A DNA stretch of 64,000 nt from the NCBI RefSeq assembly GCF_007747215.1, contig NZ_CP036273.1:1658322-1722321 (forward strand), read 5' to 3'. Numbering within the stretch: position 1 is the stretch's first letter; every line of letters begins with the position of its first letter. The notes under the pieces are model-generated. The model was not told where the DNA came from. It made no database searches and saw nothing but the letters and a program-made list of their open reading frames with translations. This stretch comes from Urbifossiella limnaea (GTDB lineage Bacteria > Planctomycetota > Planctomycetia > Gemmatales > Gemmataceae). Of this stretch, positions 1 to 12,600 are shown one piece after another. The position numbers and the translations under genes were made by a program.

Positions 1-149
1 TGGAGGACCGGCGGCGCGTACGGGGCGGCCGCGGCCGGGGAACTGGCGCGGACCCACTGGACCGGTTGGGGGGCCGGTTGCGGCTGGGCGAGCGACACCG
101 CCGGCAGCCCCGCACACAGGGCGGCCGCGGCGGCCGAACGGAGAGACAT
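1..149 (-). CDS. Secreted protein, N-terminal end only (runs off the window)
   Basis: Reading the minus strand from an ATG at 149-147 gives MSLRSAAAALCAGLPAVSLA followed by a Pro/Gln-rich stretch, which is a classical Sec signal peptide with a likely cleavage after the SLA-Q region. A strong AGGAGG ribosome binding site lies at about 157-162, upstream of that ATG, which fixes the start. Only 49 codons are inside the window, so the mature function cannot be told. The gene is divergent from the giant surface-protein gene at 680. The signal peptide plus Pro-rich start suggests an exported or envelope protein. Confidence 0.6.
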   Translation of the reverse strand, partial: MSLRSAAAAALCAGLPAVSLAQPQPAPQPVQWVRASSPAAAAPYAPPVL

Positions 150-679
150 ACCAGGCCTCCTGGAGCGGGCGACCCCCGCGGGATGCGCATCCAGCGCCCC
201 CCTCTTATCGCCCCCCGTCGGAGCCGCCGTGACCGCCCAACCCGCCGGCGCCGCCGGCCGCCCCCCGATCCGCCGGCGCGACCGCTACAGGGCGTCCGGC
301 CGCCACCTTCGCACGGACCTCATTGGTTCCACGCGCGGGGGGCACCCCTTCCTGAACGCATTGAGTGGGTTGGACGAACGAACGTGAGATCGACGCCACG
401 GCTCGGTGAGCCCGTTGGTCGGGTCGAGTCGTCGAGCCCGGACGCGGGGCGCTCGTTCCGACAGCCGCGACCGGAAACAAAACCCGTGCGTGGTTTTACG
501 CCACAAACTCGACCCACCAGTTTCTCACTCCGCGTCGGTCCTCGCACACTCGACCCGACTTACGAGAAGACCCAACCCGTCCGAACTGAGGCAAAATCCG
601 ACCCCCCTTTTCACGCGGGGCGGTAATGGCGTAGAGTTTGGGGATCTTTCCCGATCACGACATTCTTTGCAGAGTTCGC
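150..679. other. 530-bp divergent intergenic region
   Basis: This stretch separates the divergent secreted-protein gene and the giant surface-protein gene and must hold both promoters. The long open frames across it have Arg/Pro-rich compositions typical of non-coding high-GC DNA, and I see no credible gene. The last 100 bases, before the giant gene, are less GC-rich than the rest. I could not pick a convincing -35/-10 pair. Confidence 0.5.
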
Positions 680-3600
680 ATGACGCCCACTCGGCCCATC
701 TCCCGCAGAATCGCGCGATCCCTGCTCACAGCCCCGGTCCGCCGAACCCGCCCCGTCGACCAGCTCGAACGGCTCGAAGACCGCTGCAACCCCGCCCCCG
801 TCGCCACCGTCAGCGGGCTGCCGGCGGATACGCAGCCGCTCCTCGGCGAGACGGTGAATTACAACGTGACGTTCGCCAACACCGGGACGACGACCGGGTA
901 CGGGCCGTTCATCGAGCTGGCGGTGGACACGTCCGGGCCGGACGGCACCTCCGGCGGCGGGGCGGTGGACGGCATCGGCACCCCGTCCGTGACCATCGCC
1001 GGACAGCCGCTCACCCCCCGCGGGTCGGTCACCCTCATCGCCGGGCAGACGACGTACGTGAACCCGATCACCGGGGACACGCGGAACCTCGCGGCGGTGT
1101 ACGGGAGCCGGTTCAACACCGGCGACACGATCTACTTCTACGGCAGCCCGTTCGGCAGCTTCACCCCTGCCCAGACCACGACCGCGCAGGTCACCCTCCC
1201 GACTAGCACCCGGGCCGACGTGAACACCCCGATGCCGGTCTCGATCGTCGGCGGGTTCCGCGACGACGAGCCCGCCCTGAACGGGCCGGCGGTCTACGCC
1301 GCCCGCGTGGACGGGACGATCACCCCGCAACTGTACCGGCTGACCAAGATTTACACCGGCCCGGAGAGCGAGACGGCTACCGGCCCGAACTACGTCCGCC
1401 GGTACCGGATCGAGGTGGACGTGGCGACCGGCCAGACCGTCTCCGACCTGCGGGTGACGGACGCGCTGGCGAACACGATGCAGCTGGTGGCCCGCGACAC
1501 GACCGTGATCGCCGGGAACCCAAACATCGCCGTGTCGCGGACGGGCGGGTCGAGCACGTTCGTCCCGGGCCAGCTCACCGCCACCGGCGGGGCCGCGACC
1601 GGCGCCCCCGTGCCGACGGCGCCCGGCGGGAGCATCACGTACCAGTTCCTTCCCGGCGGCCTCACCCACACCGGAGTGGCCGGGGTGGACGCCGCCCTGG
1701 AGTTCAACTTCTACGTCCCGCGCGACGCCGACACCGCCGGCGCCCCCGTCGCCCCGGACCCGGCCAACCCGACCGTCCCGCAGGGGACCGACAGCACCAC
1801 CGCCACGAACACCGCCAGCTCCACCCTCGACTGGACGCCGGTCGACACGCGCGACCCGGCCCAGAACGACGTCGGCCCGGCCGCGTCCGGGTCGGTCCTG
1901 TCGCACACGCTGGAGCAGCAGTCGGTCGCGATTCAGAAGTCGGCGACGGTGGTCGACAAGGACACCGGGGCGGTCGTGCCGGCCGGCCAGCCGATCCGGC
2001 CGGGGCAGTCGCTGATCCGGTACACACTCAACTTCCAGGTGTCGGACTACGTCGCGCTGAACGACGTGTTCGTCCGCGACGTGGTCGGCGACGGCCAGCG
2101 GCTGTACCTCGGGCCGGTCGGCGGGAACCCGACGACGGCGTTCCCGACGCTGACCGTCACCAACGCCTATCTGACCGGGGCACCGGGCACCCGGCAGACG
2201 ACCGCGGGCGCGTTCACCGGCACCGACACGATCGAGTACCAGCGCCGCTACACGGCCGGGACCGCGGCCTCGGACCCGACGTCGTTCCCGGCCGACGGCC
2301 CGACCGGGGCGGTGTTCAACGCCCTCCCCCCAAACGTGCAGCCGGACGGGCCGACGAGCGACGCCGGGACTACGTACCTCCAGTTCAACGTGTCGCAAGA
2401 ACTTCAGGCCCGGCTCGGACCGACCGCCGGGCGGCTGGTCGGGGCGGAAATCCTGAACGACGGGACCGGCCCGCAGAACGACAACCACCCGGAGACCAAC
2501 CCGCCCCCGGGCCCGGTGACGGGCACGATCGTCTTCTACGTCGAGGTGACGGACGAGTTCGGCGACGAGTTCCGGGTGGCCAACGGGGGGTCCGGCGACC
2601 CGACCGTCGACCAGGGGGACGTGCTCGGGAACACGGTCAACGACCCGCGCACCCCCGCCCGCGACGGCGTGTTCGGCGACCTGATCTCCGCCGGCACGAT
2701 CAACGACCCCACCCCGACGGTGATCGGCCGGGGGTCCGACGACAGCGGCACGAGTGTGGCGATTCCGTACGGGGAGGAGACGAAACAGCTGGTGGCGATC
2801 AACGGCCAGGGCGTCCCCGCGCAGGGGTCCGCCAACCCGCCGTTCACCGTCCAGGCGGGCGACCGGGTGACCTACCTACTGACGTACACCCTCCCGATCA
2901 GCCGGTTCGAAGACCTAAAGCTGGTGGACTTCCCGCCCCTGCCCGTGATGAACCTGGGGCAGGCCCCGAACAACACCGCCACGTTCACCCGCGACCCGGC
3001 CGCGTACGGGTTCAACCCGGGCGAGGTCGGGGTGTTCGTGAGCGGGGTGACGCCGGGCGGGGTGAGCGCCGCGGGGTTCCAGAGCGACACGTACTTCAGC
3101 ACTTTCGCCCCGGGGAACGGGACCGGCCGCAACCCGATCCTGACCATCGACGCCCCGAACAACAGCCTGACGATCGACCTGGGCACGCAGGACGACGCCC
3201 AGAACCGCTTCACCGTCGTCTCCGTCCTGGTTACGTTCACGGTGGGGAATGACCCGTTCGCGACCGACCTGTTCCTGACGAACCAGCTCCGCGTGTTCGA
3301 GGGCTCGACCAACGCCGGGACGACCACGGTCGACGACCTCAACCGGTTCGGGCTCGTGCGGCCGGCGGTGAACCTTTACAAGGGTATCGTCGGCACCCAG
3401 GCCGGGGCCGCGGCGGCGACCGGCACCACGTTCGGCGACGTGGTGTTCACCGGCCCCGGCACCGCGTTCGGGTTCTCGAACCAGCTCAACACCGTGGCCG
3501 AGGCCACGGCCCTCGGCAACGCCAACACCGCGAGCCTCGACGCCGCCGACCGCGTGCGGTTCGCGCTGGTGGCCCAGAACGTCGGCAGGGGCGACGCCTT

Positions 3601-6600
3601 CGACACCCGCATCCGCGACGTGCTCCCGACCGGGTACGTCGTCCCGGCGGCGTTCCCCGGCCACGTCTTCCGCGGGTCCGGCGGCGCCGAGCTGGTGGCC
3701 GGAGTGGACTACACGGTGGTGAGCTACAACGCGACGACCGGCGAGTTCGTCATCGAGCTGACCGACAACTACACCGCCGGGAACGTGGGCGGCGCCGCCG
3801 AGGACGCCCGCGGCGGCGGCCTGAGCCGCGGCACCCGCACCGACCAGGCGCTCGGCAACGTCGCCATCACCAACGGCTCGAACGCCGTGGTCGTGCTGTT
3901 CGACCTGACCATCGCCGGTACGGTGGCGCCGGCCCAGGCGCTGACGAACACCGCGACCGTGCCGGTGTACTCGAACAGCGACAACGGCCCGAACTACACC
4001 GACCCGACGGTCATCCCCGGGGCCACCGTGCCGACCGACACGGCGACCGTGACCGTGCCGACGGCGGGGACGAAGTCGATCGTCTCGACGAGCGAGGCGT
4101 CCACGTCCGAGGCCGGGACCGGCACGACCGGCAGCCCGCGCGTCGTCGCCGTCGGCGAGGTGGTCCGCTACCGGCTGGCGTTCCAGCTCGCCGAGGGGAC
4201 GGCGACGAACTTCCAGCTCCGCGACAATCTGCCGACCGGCCTGACGTTCCTGAACGACGGCAGCGCCCGCGTCGCGTTCGTGTCGAACGGCGGCGGCATC
4301 AGTTCGACCACGCTCGCCGGCGCCGGGCTGGCCGTGACGGGGGCGAGCGGTGCCGTGGTGCCGACGTTCACGATCCCTCCGGGCGCCATCACCGGCGGCT
4401 CGTTCGTCACCGGCACCGACCCGCTGTTCAGCCTCGGCACGCTCACGAACACCGACAGTGACGTTGACGGCGAGTTCGTGGTGGTCGAGTTCAACGCGCT
4501 GGTGGACAACTCCGTCGCCGGCAGCAACGACGCCGGCGACAACCGCGACAACATGCACTCCGCGCTGGTGAACGGGACGAGCGTGTTCACCTCCGGGCTG
4601 GTGCGGGTGCGGGTGGCCGAGCCGTCGATCACCGACCTGGTGAAGGCCGCCAACCCGACCGTCGGCGACGCCGGCGACACGATCACGTTCACGGTCACGT
4701 TCTCGAACCCGAACGCGGCCGACCGCACGACCGCGTTCGACCTCGTGCTCACCGACATCCTCCCGGCCGTCGGGTACGACACCGTGGCGTTCGTGGCCGG
4801 GTCGCTTGTCACCACCGGCGCGACCAACGCCGCGGTGGCGGTGGCCGGGAACACCGTCACCTTCACCGCCGACGCGCTGGCGGTCGGCGGCACGGTGTCG
4901 TTCCAGTACACGGCCCGGCTGGTGGCGAACGTCGGGCCCGGGTCCTACCGCAACACCGCGAACCTGACGTACACCAGCCTGCCCGGCACGAACGGCACGC
5001 CGGTGAACCCGACCGGCGGCGCCACCCCCGGCACCCCCGGCACCGACACCGGCGAGCGGACCGGCAGCGGCACCAACCCGAACGACTACCTCGACAGCGA
5101 CTTCGAGGACGTGTTCGTGAACGCCCCGGTGGTCAAGTCGATCGTCGGCACCAACCAGGCGTTCACGGCCGGGACCACGGTCGCGGTCGGCGAGCAGGTG
5201 CAGTACCAGGTGGTGGTGACGATCCCGGAAGGCACGACGCCGACAGGGGTGCTGCGCGACGTCCTCCCGGCGGGGCTGGCGGTGGTCAGCCTCGACAGCC
5301 TGACGGCGGTCGCCGACGTGGGCCTGACGACCGACGCGCCCGGCGGCTTCGCCGGCGTGCTCGCCGCCGCCCGGGCGGCCCTCGCCGCCCCCGGCCAGAG
5401 CATCACCTTCAACGTCGGCACCCTGGTCAACGCCGACCGCGACCCCGACGGCGAGACGCTGACGTTCACGTACACGGTGGTGGTGCTGAACACCGCCGGC
5501 AACCAGCGCGGCACGGCGCTCACGAACTCGGCCACGACCGCCACCGGCGGCGTCGACCGGAGCACCACGTCGGCCCCGGCGGTGACCGTGGCCGAGCCGA
5601 CGGTGCGGGTGACGAAGACCGTGACCCCGACGACCGGCGACGCGAGCAACGCCGACGCCGACGCGGTGACCTTCACGCTGGTGATCGACCACGCCCCGGC
5701 GAGCAACGCGGACGCCTTCAACATCGCCCTCACGGACGCGATCCCGGCCGGGCTCACCTACGTGGCCGGGTCGCTGACGAACACCGCGGGAGTGGTTCCC
5801 GCCACGCTCGGCGCGAGCGCCGGCACCCTCAGCGCCAGCTTCACGAGCCTGGCGCTCGGCCAGTCAAGCACGCTGACGTTCCGCGCCCGGCTCAACGGCA
5901 CGACGACGCCGGGGCAGGTGGTGACGAACACGGCGGCGCTGACGTACACGAGCCTGCCGGGCGACGTGACCGCGCCGCAGACGCCGTACAACCCGGCGAG
6001 CGTGGAGCGGACCGGCGCCGGCGGCGTGAACGACTACGTCGCATCGGACCCCGAGGGGGTGACGGTCAACAGCAACGCCATCGGCGGCGTCATCTACCGC
6101 GACCTCGACAACGACGGGCTGTACGAGCCCGGCGCCGGCGAAACGCTGATCACGAGTTCGATCCGCGTCCAGCTCACCGGCACCGACAACCTCGGCTTCG
6201 CGGTGAGCACGATCATCACGACGGCGACGGGGAGTTACAACTTCACCGCGCTGCGCCCCGGGACGTACACGCTGACGCAACTGGACCAGCCGGCCGGGCT
6301 GCTCGACGGCCGCGACACCCCGGGCACGTCCACACCAGGGGCGCCGTTCGGCGGCACCGGCACGCCGGCGGTGACGCCGCGGGCGCCGCGCGACGCCGAC
6401 GCCATCACCACCATCACGATCGGGCTGGTCGGGAGCAAGACCGGGACGAACTACAACTTCGGCGAGGTGCTGCCGGCGCAGCTCGGCGACTTCGTGTGGC
6501 ACGACCTGAACGGCAACGGCCGCCAGGACGGCGGCGAGCCGGGCCTCAACGGCGTGGCCGTGACGCTGACCGGCACCGACGACAGCGGCCAGCCGGTGAC

Positions 6601-9600
6601 GCTGAACACGACGACGGCGACGAACGCGGGCAACCCCGGCTTCTACCAGTTCGCGGGCCTGCGGCCGAGCGACGCGGCCGGCTACGTCGTGACGTTCGGC
6701 ACGCTGCCGGGCTACGTCCGCACCGTGCGCGACTCGGCGGTCGCCACCGACGCCACCAACAGCGACGGCGACCCCACGTCGGGCGCGACGGCCGGCGTGG
6801 TACTTCCGGCCGGCGGGAACAACCCGACGATCGACCAGGGCCTGTACCAGCCGGTGAGCATCGGCGACCGGGTGTACTTCGACCGCGACGGCGACGGCGT
6901 GCAGGACGCGGGCGAGCCGGGCATCCCCGGGGCCGCGATCGAGGTGGTGTGGCTCGGGCCGGACGGCGCGTTCGGCGGCGGCGACGACCTGACGTTCAAC
7001 GCCACGACCGGCGTGGACGGCGGCTGGCTGGTGATCAACCTGCCGCCGGGCAACTTCCGCGTCACGGCGACGCCGCCCGCGGGCCTGGGGTGGGCGCTCA
7101 CCGACAGCCTCGACAACGCCGCCCTCTCCGCGACGAATCCGGTCACCGTCCCGATCACCTCGGGCGTCTCCCGCACCGACGTGGACTTCGGGTACCGCAG
7201 CACCGGGTCGATCGGCAACCGCCTGTACCTCGACGCGGACGGCGACGGGGTGCAGGACGCCAACGGCCTCGAACCCGGCCTGCCGGGCGTCACCGGCACC
7301 CTACGCTACGACGCCAACGCGGACGGCGACTTCACCGACCCCGACGACGGCCTGTTCACCACGGTGACGGACGCCGCCGGGCTGTACACGTTCGGGTTCC
7401 TGCCCCCGGGCGGGTACCAGGTGAGCGTCGCCGGCGCCGCGGGCCTGCCGGCGAACGTGGTGCTGACGGACAGCCTCGATAACGGGGCGCTCGGCGCGAC
7501 CGCGACGGTGACGAAGACGCTGGCGCTCGGCGAGAACGAGGTGACGTACGACTTCGGGTTCCAGGGGAACGCCAGCCTCGGCGACCTGGTGTACTACGAC
7601 GCCGACGGCGACGGGGTACAGGACGCAAACGAGCCGGGGATCGCGGGCGCGGCGGTATCGGCGACCTGGGTCGGGCCGAACGGCGCGGTCGGCGGCGGCG
7701 ACGACGTGACGTTCACGACCACGACGGACGCGCTGGGCAACTACCTGTTCCCGGGCCTGCCGGCGATCTCGCTGGTCGGCGCGAACCCCAACTACCGGGT
7801 GACCGTGGTTGCCCCCGCGGCGTTTCCGATCTTCACCGACTCGCTCGACGACGCGGCGCTGAATGCGGTGCGGCCGGTGGACGTGCAGGTGTCGCCGACG
7901 GACGGGTCGCCGCTGAACGACCGCCGCGACGTGGACTTCGGGTTCCGCGGGACGGCGAGCCTGGGCGACACCGTGTTCCTCGACTCCAACGGGAACGGCC
8001 GGCAGGACGGCGGGGCGGAGGTGGGCATCCCGGGCGTGGGGGTGTCGCTGTTCTTCGACCGCAACGCCGACGGCGACTTCGCGGATGCGGGCGAGGACGT
8101 GGCGCTGGCGACCGCCACGACCGGCGCCGGGGGCTTGTACTCGTTCACGAGCCTGGCCGCGGGCAACTACCAGGTGGTGTTCGGCACCACCGCCGGCGGC
8201 GTCACCTACACGCGCACCGTGCAGGACTCGGCGGTCGCCACCGACGCCACCGACAGCGACGCCGACCCGGTGACGGGTCGGACCGGCACCTACGCTCTCG
8301 CCAACGGCGACAACAACATCACGGCGGACGCCGGGCTGTACGTCCCGGTGAGCCTCGGCGACCGCGTGTACTACGACCTCAACGGCGACGGCGTCCAGCA
8401 GGGCACCGAGCTCGGCATTCCCGGCGTCGGCATCCAGGTCGTGTGGCACGGCCCGGACGGCGTGTTCGGCGGCGGCGACGACCAGACCGGTAATACCACG
8501 ACCGGCGCCAACGGCATCTGGTCCGTCGGCAACCTGCCGCCCGGCAGCTACACCGTGACCGCCACGCCGCCCGCGGGCGCCGGCTTCGACCAGCTCACCG
8601 ACTCGCTCGACAACGGCGTCCTCGGCGCGACCAACCCCGTGGTTGTGTCCACCACCTCCGGCGTGGACCGCGCCGACATCGACTTCGGCTACCGCGGCGT
8701 CGGCACCGTCGGCGACCGCGTGTTCCTCGACATCAACGCCAACGGCACGTTCGACGCCGGCGAAGGGCTGGACGGCGTCACCGTCACCCTGAGCGGCGAC
8801 CTGAACAACGACGGCACCCCGGACACGCTCACCACCACCACCGCGGCCGACGGCTTCTACCAGTTCCCGTTCCTGCGCGTCACCGCGGCCGGGGTGCCGT
8901 ACACGGTCACGATCAGTACCGCCACCCTGCCGCAGACCGGCGCCGGCGCGCCGATCACGAACACCGTCGATCCCGATACCGCCGGCACCGGTGACAACAC
9001 GTCGTCACTCACGCTGACCGCGGGTGCGCCGAGCAACCAGCTGCAGGACTTCGGCTACCGCGGCCCCGGCCGCATCGGCGATACCGTGTTCCTCGACGCC
9101 AACGGCAACGGCCTCCCGGACGCCGGCGAGGGGATCACCGGCGTCGTGGTGCGGCTCCGCGGCGACGTGGACGGCGACGGCACCGCCGAGGACTTTTTCG
9201 CCACCACCACCGCGGCCGGCGTCTACGACTTCTCGAACCTCCCGGTCCGCGATCGCACCGGAACGCTCGTCGCCTGGATGGTCACGGTCGATCCGGCCGG
9301 CACCACCCTGCCGGCGGGCGTGGCCAACACCACCGACCCCGACGGCGGCAACGACGGCACCGCGGCGCTGACGCTCGACCCGGCGAACCCGGTAAACCTC
9401 GCGCAGGACTTCGGCTACCGCGGCCCCGGTAGTATCGGCGACCGCGTGTTCCTCGACGTGAACGCCAGCGGCAGCTTCGACCCCGGCGAGGGGCTCACCG
9501 CGGTCACCGTCACGCTCACCGCCGACCTCAACGGCGACGGCGTGACCGAGACGCTGACCACCACCACCGACGCCGACGGGTTTTACCAGCTCAGCGGCCT

Positions 9601-12600
9601 CCCGGTGTTCCAGAACAACGGCACCGCGGCCGTGCCCTACGTCGTGACGGTGGTGGCGAGCACGGTCCCGGCCGGGCTCACGAACACCGTCGATCCCGAC
9701 ACCGCGAGCCCCGGCGACAACACGTCGTCACTCACGCTGAGCGCCGGGGCCCCGAGCAACCAGGCGCAGGACTTCGGCTACCGCGGCACCGGCGCCCTCG
9801 GCGACCGCGTGTGGATCGACAGCGACGGCGATTCCCTCCAGGGCGCGGTCGCCCTCGAACCGGGTCTCCCGGGCGTCGGGTTGACGCTGACGTGGTCCGG
9901 CGCCGACGACACGTTCGGCACCGCCGACGACGTGACCGGCGCGACCACGACCGACGCCGCGGGGAATTACTCCTTCAACGGCCTGCCGCTGGACCTCGGC
10001 CGGTTCCGCGTCGTCGTCACGCCGGCGACGCTGCCGGGGAACGCCACGCAGACGTTCGACCTCGACGGCCTCGCCACCCCCAACGACGCCGGCACCGCGG
10101 CGCCGATCACGCTAACGACTGCGGCCCCGAGCCGCACCGACGTGGACTTCGGTTACGTCGGCAGCGCGTCGCTGGGCGACCGCGTGTACGTCGACCAGAA
10201 CCGCGACGGCGTGCAGCAGGCGAGCGAGTCCGGCATCCCCGGCGCCGCCGTCACGCTGACGTGGGTCGGGCCGGACGGCGACATCAACACGCCCGCCGAC
10301 AACGTCACGTTCACGACCACCACCGGCGCCAACGGCCTGTACCTGTTCCCCGGCCTCATGGTGAACGGCCTCGCGGACGACTACCGCGTGCAGGTCACGC
10401 TGCCGGTGCCGGGCTTCACCCTCACCGACTCGCTGGACGACGGCACGCTCGCGGCCACGAACCCGGTGGACGTGGTCGTGTCCGGCGCCGTCGGCGACCC
10501 GCGGACGAACCGGCGCGACGTGGACTTCGGGTTCGCCGGCGCCGGCTCGCTCGCCGGCACCGTGTTCCGCGACGACAGCAACGAGGGCACCCAGGACGCG
10601 GGCGAGCCCGGCATCGGCGGCGTGGTCGTCACGCTCACCGGCACCGACGTGTTCGGCAACCCGGTCCTCGACCCGGCCACGGGTCAGCCGTACACGACGA
10701 CGACGGACGCGAACGGGAACTACTCGTTCACCGGCCTGCCGCCCGGCACCTACACCATCACCGAGACGCAGCCGACGGCCTACGGCGACGGAATCGACCG
10801 CGAGGGGAGCCTCGCCGGTACCGCCGGCAACGACGTGATCTCGGGCATCGTCGTCGGCCCGAATCAGGCCGGCGTCGGCTACACGTTCGGCGAACTGCCC
10901 ACGTTCGTCAGCGGCACCGTGTTCCGCGACGACAACCGCGACGGCGCCCCGCAGGCCGGCGAGCCCGGCATCCCGAACGTCCGCGTCGAGCTGCGCGACC
11001 CGGTGACGAACAACCTGATTGCGTTCACCACCACGGACGCGACCGGCGGCTACATCTTCGACCGCCTCCCGGCCGGCAACTATCGCATCGTCGAGATTCA
11101 GCCCACGGGCTACGCCGACGGCCCGGTCGGCCCCGCGACGGTGCGCGACGTGTTCGTTCCTACCACCGGCCTGACGGGGCAGAACTTCGCCGAGGTGCTC
11201 GGGAGCCTGAGCGGCCGGGTGTACATCGACACCGACATGGACGGCACCCGCGACCCCGGCGAGCCCGGCATCCCGGGCGTGACGGTCACCGTGGCCGGCA
11301 CCGACGTGAACGGCATCCCGGTCAACGTGACCGTGACGACGGACGCCGACGGCCGCTACACGGTGCTGAACCTGTTCCCGGCGGGCGAGGCCGGGTACAC
11401 GGTCACCGAGGGGCCGACGCCGCTGTACGCCGACCGCGCCGCGAACGTGGGCACCGGCTTCGACACGCCCGGGACCGCGGCGACGCCGAACCAGATCACC
11501 GGCGTGAACCTCACCCCGGGACAGAGCGGCGTCGATTACGACTTCGGCGAGGTCACCGGCAGCCTGAGCGGGTTCGTGTACGCCGACTTCGACATGAACG
11601 GCGTCCGCACCCTCACCGGCCCGCGCGCCGAGACCGGGGCGCACGTCCCCGGCACGAACACGCCGGGCGGCATCGCGGGGGTCACGATCACACTCACCGG
11701 CACCGACGGCGCCGGGACCGCGGTGAGCCGCACGACCACCACGGCCGCGGACGGCAGCTACATCTTCACCGGGCTCGCGGCCGGGACGTACACGCTGACC
11801 GAGACGCAGCCGCCGCTGCCGAGCACGCTCACGAACGGCTTCTACGACGGGGCCGAGACGCAGGGGAGCGCCGGCGGCACGGTCGTGACGCCGAGCCCGA
11901 CGTTCACCGCGGACCCGAACAAGAACCGCATCGTGCTCATCTCGCTGCCGGCGGGGGCGGACGGCACGGACTACAACTTCGGCGAACTGCCGCCGGCCGA
12001 CCCGTTCGGGTTCGTGTACGTGGACGCCAACCGCAACGGCGTCCGCGACCCGGGCGAGCGCGGCATCCCGAACGTGCCGGTGAGCATCAGCGGCACCGCG
12101 TTCGCCGGCACCGCGTTCGCCCGGCCGCTCACCGCCGCCGACGTGTCCGGCGGGCTGACACAGCTGACCGACGCGAACGGCCGCTACGAGTTCGTGCCGA
12201 TCCCGGCCGGGCTGTACACGCTCACCGAGGACCGCCAGCCGGCCGGGTACGCCGACGGCCGGGAGCAGGACGGCGACTCCAACGGCCCGCCGGCGACGGT
12301 CGGCAACGAGGTCATCTCGAACATCGCGCTGGCCCCGTTCCCGATCCGCGGGCCGTTCAACTTCGGCGAGGTGGCGCTGCCGGTGGTGCCGGGCACGCTG
12401 CCCCCGATCGACTTCTTCCCCACCGCCCCCGACGACATCAGCAAGCGGCAGTTCCTCACCACCACGCCGGACGTGCCGACGCCGCCCGCCGCTGCTACGG
12501 CGCCGAACTTCGCCGCGTTCAACCCCGGCGCCCGGCCGGCGGCGCTCGCGGCTGTTGCGGAAGGGGAAGGCGGCACGGGGTTGGTCCGCGTGTTCGACTT

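Noticed and set aside
66-626. Open frame of 186 codons on the plus strand upstream of the giant gene
   Set aside because: Arg/Pro-rich composition, no ribosome binding site, and it overlaps the well-supported signal-peptide gene on the other strand.
2915-5692. 925-codon minus-strand frame inside the giant gene
   Set aside because: Antisense shadow caused by third-position GC bias; His/Arg/Gly/Val-rich with no recognisable domain.
6079-12369. Possible CRISPR or DNA satellite because of regular 350-390 bp spacing
   Set aside because: The repeats are conserved at protein level in one open frame, with divergent DNA; there are no short identical repeats with spacers.
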